NCBI GenBank assembly: GCA_024291935.2 | Contig: CM044321.1 | Location: forward strand, 64,350,985-64,414,984 | Reading direction: 5' to 3' | Length of the DNA stretch: 64,000 nucleotides | Source: Okapia johnstoni | Taxonomy: Eukaryota; Chordata; Mammalia; Artiodactyla; Giraffidae | Part shown: in pieces, positions 58,011 to 64,000 of the stretch | Numbering within the stretch: the stretch's first letter is position 1 | How the letters are laid out: the number at the start of each line of letters is the position of its first letter | Position numbers and translations under genes: made by a program | Notes under the pieces: generated by a model | Database searches by the model: none | What the model was told of the DNA's origin: nothing | Seen by the model: the letters and a program-made list of their open reading frames with translations, nothing else

Positions 58011-58407
58011 TCCCTAAGTGTTTAACACTTCTCTGTTAACAGTGTTGAATAAGAAACTGCCAAGTATAAAATTTCCTAATATTTTGCTCTTATCTGCTCT
58101 TCTGACACATCTCACATTCTCTGTAATTTCTCAACAATGACTGGTTTTTCAGCCAAACTTACAAGTTCTTTTAGTACCCTGAAATCATGAATTCATTTCA
58201 AGTGATCATTACTTTCTTACCATTTTCTTATTTAGCATCAATTATGTTTTTACTCTTAATTGTATTCATTATATTCCTCCTACAGATATAAAGCCAAATA
58301 CATAGAGTTGTGTTGAAAAATATTTAATAGCCAAAGGTTTATTTTTAAAATGATATATCATAAAGAAAAATTTAAAAGTATAAAACAGATTGTTTCTAAA
58401 ACAATTT
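58011..58407. other. AT-rich intronic sequence, nothing firmly recognised
   Basis: It could hold further L1 remnants from the element on the left. No landmark was clear enough. Confidence 0.35.
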
Positions 58408-58655
58408 TTATGGGGGAAGGGATAGTTAGGGAGTTTGGGATGGACATGTACCCACTGCTATATCTAAAATAGACCTACAGTATAGCACAGAGAACTGCTC
58501 AATGTTATGTGGCAGCCTGGATGGGAGGGGAGTTTGGGGGAGAATGCATACATGTATATGTATGGCTGAGTCCCTTTGCTGTCCACCTGATACTGTCACA
58601 GTATTGCTTGTTAATTGACTATACACCAGTATAAAACAAAAAGTTTTTTTTTTTT
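58408..58655 (+). mobile_element. L1 3' UTR fragment
   Basis: GGGAGTTTGGGATGGACATG, ACAGTATAGCACAGAGAACT, GAGTCCCTTTGCTGTCCACC and CAGTATAAAACAAAAAGTTT match the artiodactyl L1 3' UTR. Confidence 0.88.
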
Positions 58656-58774
58656 AAAGAATTATTATAAGCATCCTTCGAAGAATAAACTCAAATAGAT
58701 TTGACTATAATCCAAATGATAAAAATATGATTTACTGCTAAGTTTTCAGGAATACATATATGCTGCATATGATA

Positions 58775-58909
58775 ATGGAGAAGGCAATGTCAACCCACTC
58801 CAGTACTCTTGCCTGGAGAATCCCAGGGACAGTGGAGCCTGGTGGGCTGACGTTTATGGGGTTGCAAAGAGTTGGACATGACTGAAGCGACTTAGCAGCA
58901 GCAGCAGCA
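58775..58909 (+). mobile_element. Bov-A monomer SINE with target-site duplication
   Basis: One Bov-A unit starts TGGAGAAGGCAATGTCAACC and ends in an (AGC)n tail. The perfect 10-bp duplication GCATATGATA is at 58765..58774 and 58910..58919. It looks young. Confidence 0.95.
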
Positions 58910-58919
58910 GCATATGATA

Positions 58920-59345
58920 AACTATACCTTCAAAGACAAATCTGCTGATGTTTTGTGCTGACCTCAAAAATTGAACAAAGTACAGAGAACTGAATGACTT
59001 TAGATGTGGATGGGTAGAAGAAGCTTTAAAGATCTATTCTAATGCTCTCATCATACAGGGCAAGAAACTGGACAGAAAGATTAATGAAATCCATTAATAA
59101 AGGTCAGATAGTTCATTGGTAAAAGATCAACCCCTGGAACCCGAGTGTTCTTCTTCCTAGCCAAGGTCTTTACGCACTCTACTGTGAAACTAAAGGAAGC
59201 TATTTATGTTATAACCAAAGACTTAAGGAAAAATATTCGGGGCAGTTTTACAAGCCTAAAATGAACCAGATATAATTGGGTTTATATATAAATTTCCTGA
59301 GACACACTTTGGCAGCATCAGATACAGATAAAACTACTGGTTTAA
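58920..59345. other. Intronic sequence left of BovB
   Basis: No landmark was recognised. Part of 59280..59345 may belong to the next BovB copy but is too diverged to place. Confidence 0.35.
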
Positions 59346-61371
59346 GACAAAAAAATGTCCTCTTCATTATAGGGGAGTGGAATGCAAAAGTAGGAAGTCA
59401 AGAGCTACCTGGAGTAACAAGCAAATTTGGCCTTGGAGTACAAAACAAAGCAGATCAAAGGCTAACAGTTTTGCCAAGAGAACGCGCTGGTCATAGCAGA
59501 CACCATCTTCCAACAACACAAGAGAAGATTCTACACATGGACATCACCAGATGGTCAATACCGAAATCAGACTGATTATATTATTTGCAGCCAAACATAG
59601 AGAAGCTCTATACAGTCAGCAAAAAATAAGACTGGGAGCTGACTGACTCAGATCATGAACTCCTTATTGCCAAATTCAGACTTAAATTGAAGAAAATAGG
59701 GAAAACCACTAGACCATTCAGGTCTGACCTAAATCAAATCACTTATGATTATACAGTAGAAGTGACAAACAGAATCAAGGGATTAGATATGATAGACAGA
59801 GTGCCTGAAGAACCATGGAAGGAGGTTTGTGACTATGTACAGGAGGCAGGGATCAAGACCATCCCCAAGAAAAAGAAATGCAGAAAGGCAAAATGGTTAT
59901 CTGATGAGGCCTTGCAAATAGCCAAGAAAAGAAGAGAAGCTAAAGGCAAAGGAGAAAAGGAAAGATATACCTATTTGAATGCAGAGTTCCAAAATATAGC
60001 AAGGAGAGATAAGAAAGCCTTCCTAAAATATCAGTGCAAAGAAATCGAGGAAAACAATAGAATGGGAAAGACTAGAAATCTCTTCAAGAAAATTAGAGAT
60101 ATCAAGGGAACATTTCATGCAAAGATAAGCACAATAAGGGACAGAAATGGTATGGACCTAACAGAAGCAGAAGATATTAAGAAGAGGTGGCAAGAATACA
60201 CAGAAGAACTATACAAAAAGTTCTTCATGACCCAGATAACCATGATGGTGTGATCACTCACCTAGAGACAGACATCCTGGAATGCAAAGTCAAGTGGGCC
60301 TTAGGAAGCATCACTACGAACAATTCCATTTGGAATTCCATTTGAGCTACTTCAAATCCTAAAAGCTGATGCTGTGAAAGTGCTGCACTCAACATGCCAG
60401 CAAATATGGAAAACTCAGCAGTGGCCACAGGATTGGAAAAGGTCAGTTTTCATTCCAATCCCAAAGAAAGGCAATGCTAAAGAATGCTCAAACTACCGCA
60501 CAATTGCACTCATCTCACACGCTAGCAAGTAATGCTCAAAATTCTCCAAGCCAGGCTTCAATAGTAGGTGAACCGTGAACTTCCAGATGTTCAAGGTGGA
60601 TTTAGAAAAGGCAGAGGAACCAGAGATCAAATTGCCAACATCCACTGGATCATCGAAAAAGCAAGAGAGTTCCAGAAAAGCATCTATTTCTGCTTTATTG
60701 ACTATGCCAAAGCCTTTGACTGTGTGGATCACAGCAAACTGTGGACAATTCTGAAAGAGATGGGAATACCAGACTATCTGACCTGCCTCCTGAGAAACCT
60801 CTATGCAGGTCAAGAAGCAACAGTTAGAACTGGATATGGAACAACAGACTGGTTCCAAATCGGGAAAGGAGTACGTCAAGGCTGTATATTGTCACCCTGC
60901 TTATTTATGCAGAGTACATCATGAGAAACTCCAGGCTGGAGGAAGCACAAGCTGGAATCAAGATTGCCGGGAGAAATTTCAATAACCTCTGATACGCAGA
61001 TGCCAACACCCTTATGGCAGAAAGTGAAGAAGAACTAAAGAGCCTCTTGAGGAAAGTGAAAGAGAAGAGTAAAGAAGTTGGCTTAAAAGGCAACATTCAG
61101 AAAATGAAGATCATGGCATCTGGTCCCATCACTTCATGGCAAACAGATGGGAAAACAATGGAAACAGTGGCAGACTTTATTTTTGGAGGGCTCCAAAATC
61201 ACTACAGATGGTGACTGCAGCCATGAAATTAAAAGATGCTTGCTCCTTGGAAGAAAAACTATGACCAACCTAGAAAGCATATTAAAAGCAGAGACATTAC
61301 TTTGCCAACAAAGTTCCATCTAGTTAAGGCTATGCTTTTTCCAGTAGTCACATATGGATGTGAGAGTTGGA
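59346..61371 (+). mobile_element. BovB LINE, endonuclease to C-terminal region, 3' end missing
   Basis: This is the longest BovB copy here, about 2.0 kb. The APE-type endonuclease end shows GEWNAK at 59372..59389, where the usual motif has Asp in place of Glu, and Ser-Asp-His at 59648..59656. A 188-codon frame (59687..60253) covers the linker, followed by reverse-transcriptase FIDYAKAFD (60694..60720) and GVRQGCILSP (60868..60897). At 60993..61004 the active site reads Tyr-Ala-Asp-Ala, directly after a TGA stop, so the enzyme is dead. The copy breaks off at GTGAGAGTTGG near 61371 without the C-terminal region or 3' UTR. Confidence 0.95.
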
Positions 61372-61727
61372 GTCTTTGGCTTCCAATATTTCAGCAACCC
61401 CTCTCAGACTCATTTGTTTCCTTCTGTCAACTCTCTGTTTTCCTCTCTATTCAGTCATTCTATCCCTTGTGGGTTTTCTTTCCCAAAGGTTCTTCTTTCT
61501 CTCTCTGTCCAAAATCTTGTCATTAACTTTCAAGAATTCAAGATTGATTATTTTCAATATTCAATCTATTCCAGGTTTAATCTTGAAATTATTTGATTTC
61601 TTTGAATTCTATCTGTCTCTTTACGGCCATATTCTGTTTCAAGTTCTACTCTGTCTCCTACCTTTAAATTATTTCATTAACTCATCTATTCAGGAATATT
61701 ACTTCATCTTCCCTTCACTCTCATCTG
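61372..61727. other. Pyrimidine-rich intronic sequence, unassigned
   Basis: It is T/C-rich on the plus strand, with overlapping open frames (61236..61741) caused by this composition. No named element was recognised. Confidence 0.35.
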
Positions 61728-61835
61728 GGGCTGCCAGATAAAGTACAGGATGCTTGTTCAGACAAACAGTGAAATGTTTATCTGAAAAATACATTTAACT
61801 AGAAATGCTGTATTCTCATATGCTAAGATTTTGGG
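61728..61835. mobile_element. MER53-like DNA transposon remnant
   Basis: GGGGCTGCCAGATAAAGTAC, AGGATGCTTGTTCAG and TATCTGAAAAATACATTTAA resemble a short palindromic mammalian DNA transposon. The family name is from memory. Confidence 0.5.
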
Positions 61836-61859
61836 TAGAGATGGAAAGAAGCGGGGAGT

Positions 61860-63440
61860 TCTGCATTTCCAAGTGTTAAATCCTATAAGATTTCCAATTT
61901 CTTCATACCTCATTTTCTTTCAATTTATCAATCTGACTATACTTTTTTCCCCTCTAGTCTAGAACCAGTAGTCAATCTAATCACGTATGTTAAATTTTTT
62001 TCACATCTGTATCCTTCAGCCATAAGCTCTCCCCATTCTTATCTAAGATATATTCTGTTATTTAGCTTCTCCCCTCCTTCCCTCTTGTATGGCTGAGTGA
62101 TATGGATCATTCTGACTTCGTGCAAATTGACATCACTACAAATTTATGATTTCCATCATGGTGGTTCTTTCCTCTTCCTCCTCGATCTTTTACTTCTTGA
62201 CCAGTATATTACTTCCATTCTTCTTAGTGATGATTTAAACATCCAAGTCCTCCTTAACCCTTACCTAAGGCCCAGTGTTTTCTGTCACCAGGAGAAAACT
62301 GAGGCCTTGTTTATATACTCCATCAACTGTTTAAACCACCATCTACAAACTTATCTCTATCCGTAGTTACCTCCCATAATGCAGCAGCCTCCTCCTCATA
62401 TATTTCTAGACCTTACCTGTCTGTTTCAAGCCAAGATCTTCATTCTCTATTGTTACCAATACATATGGCATGCAGGAAATGAAATGCAATACTAACAACT
62501 GTGTGGAGTTTACCTTCAAGAAAAACTGAGCCATCTCACAATTGTAGGCTCAAGAGAATGATGCCATTTACTTCTCTTGGTTTTAGAGATAGGTCTCCAA
62601 GGATGAGCCCCCTCATTTTCAAATTTTAACTTCTCTTCTATTGCTCCTCTCTCTAAGCAATAAATATGTGCAGATCTTTTTTAAATTTTATTCTGCGTCA
62701 CTCCATAATTCCCACCATACCTCTTATATTTCATGTATATTCAGTCCCCTTGAAAGCATCTTTTACACTTCACTTCCTCCAATTTACTCTTAAACCCCAC
62801 TGTAATCTGCCTTCTGTCTCTGTGATTCTGCTGAAACTGATGTGGACAGACCAAACACTTTTCTTTTTACTTGACCTCTATATGGTAGCTTAACTGTTGT
62901 CTGCTCCCTTTTTATTAAAACTCCCTTGTTTTTGGCTTTTAGGACAGTCCTGTCCCTTTGTCTTCTTCTTTACTTCTCTGAACATCACTTCTCATTCACC
63001 TCTCCTGGGGCATCTTCCTCTGTTGGTGATGTTTAGGATAATGCCCTTGGGCCGAGCTCACTCTATACTGTCTACTGGCCACTTTCAAGCATGCATATCT
63101 CTAATTATGAAAAATATGATTCTAACTACAGAAAATAGTATAATGAATCCAGATCTTTCTCATTTGCTTTAGAGAAAGTTTATGTGTGTGTGTATATAAA
63201 ATCTGCCCTCTTGACTCTTCTACCTGGATAAACCCACAGATCCATGGTTAAACCTGAACTCATGATCTTCCCAGAAAACTTGCTCTTGCTCCATATTTCT
63301 GTATCTCAGTTGGTAGGGTTTCTGTACTCCAGTCACTCAAGGCAGGAACTTGAGAATTATCTCAGGTGTACTCAAATACTCTTTCATGATTTCTCTGCCT
63401 TTCTCATGTAAATGCTTTTCACAGTGGAGGGATGAGCTAC
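61860..63440 (+). mobile_element. L2-like LINE remains (two parts)
   Basis: 62100..62400 resembles the L2 endonuclease-region reading (GATGATTTAAACATCCAAG). 62690..63440 resembles the L2 3' coding part (GGTTAAACCTGAACTCATGA, CTTCCCAGAAAACTTGCTC, CTGTATCTCAGTTGGTAGGG). It is diverged, with many stops. The open frames here are pyrimidine-rich by-products. Confidence 0.55.
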
Positions 63441-63655
63441 ACATCCACTACATTAGTTAGCACAATGCTTGAGAACAGGATAGAAAGAGAAAAAAATTAT
63501 GCTCAATAAATGTCTGCTGACAGGATCGATTCCATCCTTCAGTTTTCCCATTCAGAAAGCTTTCTTAGCTTGTGTTTCCATGCCCCTCCTTTATGATCCC
63601 TAGTAATTCCTCCTCATCTAATCATCTAGTATTTCCCTCTGAACTGTTACCATGT
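63441..63655. other. Intronic sequence, nothing recognised
   Basis: It includes an L2/MIR-like end word (GCTCAATAAATGTCTGCTG) near 63503. Nothing else was identified. Confidence 0.4.
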
Positions 63656-63667
63656 GCTCAGTTTTTT

Positions 63668-63935
63668 TGGAGAAGGCAATGGCACCCCACTCCAGTACTC
63701 TTGCCTGGAAAATCCCATGGAGGGATGAACGTGGTAGGCTACAGTCCATGGGGTCGCTAACAGTCGGACACGACTAAGCGACTTCACTTTCACTTTTCCC
63801 TTTCATGCACTGGAGAAGGAAATGGCAACCCACTCCAGTATTCTTGCCTGGAGAATCCCAGGGACAGCGGAGCCTGGTGGGCTGCCGTCTATGGGGTCGC
63901 ACAGAGTCGGACACGACTGAAGCGACTTAGCAGCA
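63668..63935 (+). mobile_element. Bov-A2 SINE with target-site duplication
   Basis: Two Bov-A units: GGAGAAGGCAATGGCACCCC, a linker CACTTTTCCCTTTCATGCAC, and the second unit ending ACTTAGCAGCA. The 12-bp duplication GCTCAGTTTTTT is at 63656..63667 and 63936..63947. It is close to consensus, thus young. Confidence 0.96.
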
Positions 63936-64000
63936 GCTCAGTTTTTTATAATCTCCTCTGGCCTGAAAGCTCTGTGAAGGCAAGAATAGTATCACCAGGG

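Larger units (their letters stand above)
1..64000 (-). other. NBEA: NBEA gene body (introns and two exons)
   Basis: The window lies inside the neurobeachin transcription unit, read on the minus strand. This follows from two coding exons at 5711..5813 and 6132..6249, which join in frame and match NBEA rather than its paralogue LRBA. NBEA is known to span hundreds of kilobases with very large introns, so a 64-kb window with only two exons is expected. I found no first exon, last exon, promoter or polyadenylation site of NBEA here. All other long open frames belong to transposable elements or look random. Confidence 0.9.
6250..64000 (-). other. NBEA: Large NBEA intron upstream of the 118-bp exon (partial)
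   Basis: From 6250 to the right edge I found no further NBEA exon on the minus strand, so at least 57.7 kb belongs to one intron. Most of the recognisable content is repeats, listed separately. In other mammals the gene MAB21L1 lies in an NBEA intron. No open frame of the size of its single coding exon (about 359 codons) exists here. Confidence 0.75.

Noticed and set aside
59687..60253. 188-codon frame as a host gene
   Set aside because: It is the linker between the endonuclease and reverse-transcriptase parts of a decayed BovB copy.
61236..61741. Long overlapping frames right of the BovB copy
   Set aside because: They arise from T/C-rich composition. The predicted peptides are low-complexity Leu/Phe/Ser-rich without domain features.
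6250..64000. MAB21L1 or another nested gene in the intron
   Set aside because: MAB21L1 has a single coding exon of about 359 codons. No frame of that size exists in this window.
6250..64000. Further NBEA exons upstream of the 118-bp exon
   Set aside because: I scanned by eye for the reverse complement of the expected preceding PH-domain coding words and found none. A short or unusual exon could still be missed.

Overview
This is ruminant nuclear DNA, most likely from a bovid. Bov-tA, Bov-A2 and BovB elements are found only or mainly in ruminants. Older mammal-wide repeats (MIR, L2, MER20, MaLR LTR) and two vertebrate coding exons lie between them. There are no operons, phage, CRISPR arrays or bacterial genes. 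The species cannot be named from the sequence alone.

The only protein-coding sequence I can defend is two adjacent minus-strand exons at 5711..5813 and 6132..6249. They splice in frame and encode part of the PH-like segment before the BEACH domain of neurobeachin (NBEA), a neuronal membrane-traffic and PKA-anchoring scaffold. The whole window is therefore part of NBEA, read right to left. Positions 1..5710 are the downstream intron, 5814..6131 is a 318-bp intron, and 6250..64000 is the 3' part of a very large upstream intron in which I found no further exon.

The rest of the window is layered transposable elements. Ruminant SINEs (Bov-tA, Bov-A2, CHR) lie every few kilobases, many with intact target-site duplications. 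Four sizeable BovB (RTE-type LINE) copies lie at 15.6, 36.3, 56.8 and 59.3 kb, all on the plus strand. L1 pieces lie at 12.6, 24.2, 48.8, 55.0, 56.3 and 58.4 kb. Old L2 and MIR fossils fill much of the remainder. Several insertions are nested, which gives a relative time order: Bov-tA inside CHR at 19 kb, BovB inside L1 at 56.8 kb, CHR inside MIR at 2 kb, and CHR inside an unassigned old repeat at 4.7 kb.

Between the repeats are stretches of moderate GC content and transcription-factor-like motifs (near 11.4, 25.9, 27.3, 41.1-42.5 and 52.3-53.3 kb). They look like candidate conserved noncoding elements. In mammals MAB21L1 lies inside an NBEA intron. These stretches may therefore be NBEA or MAB21L1 enhancers, but that is inference and needs a cross-species alignment.

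I found no new multi-gene system. The most unusual structures are an 80-bp direct duplication exactly flanking one Bov-tA (28851..29211), a 63-bp in-frame triplication inside a BovB reverse-transcriptase region (36280..36468), and a BovB copy that has lost its 3' end (59346..61371).
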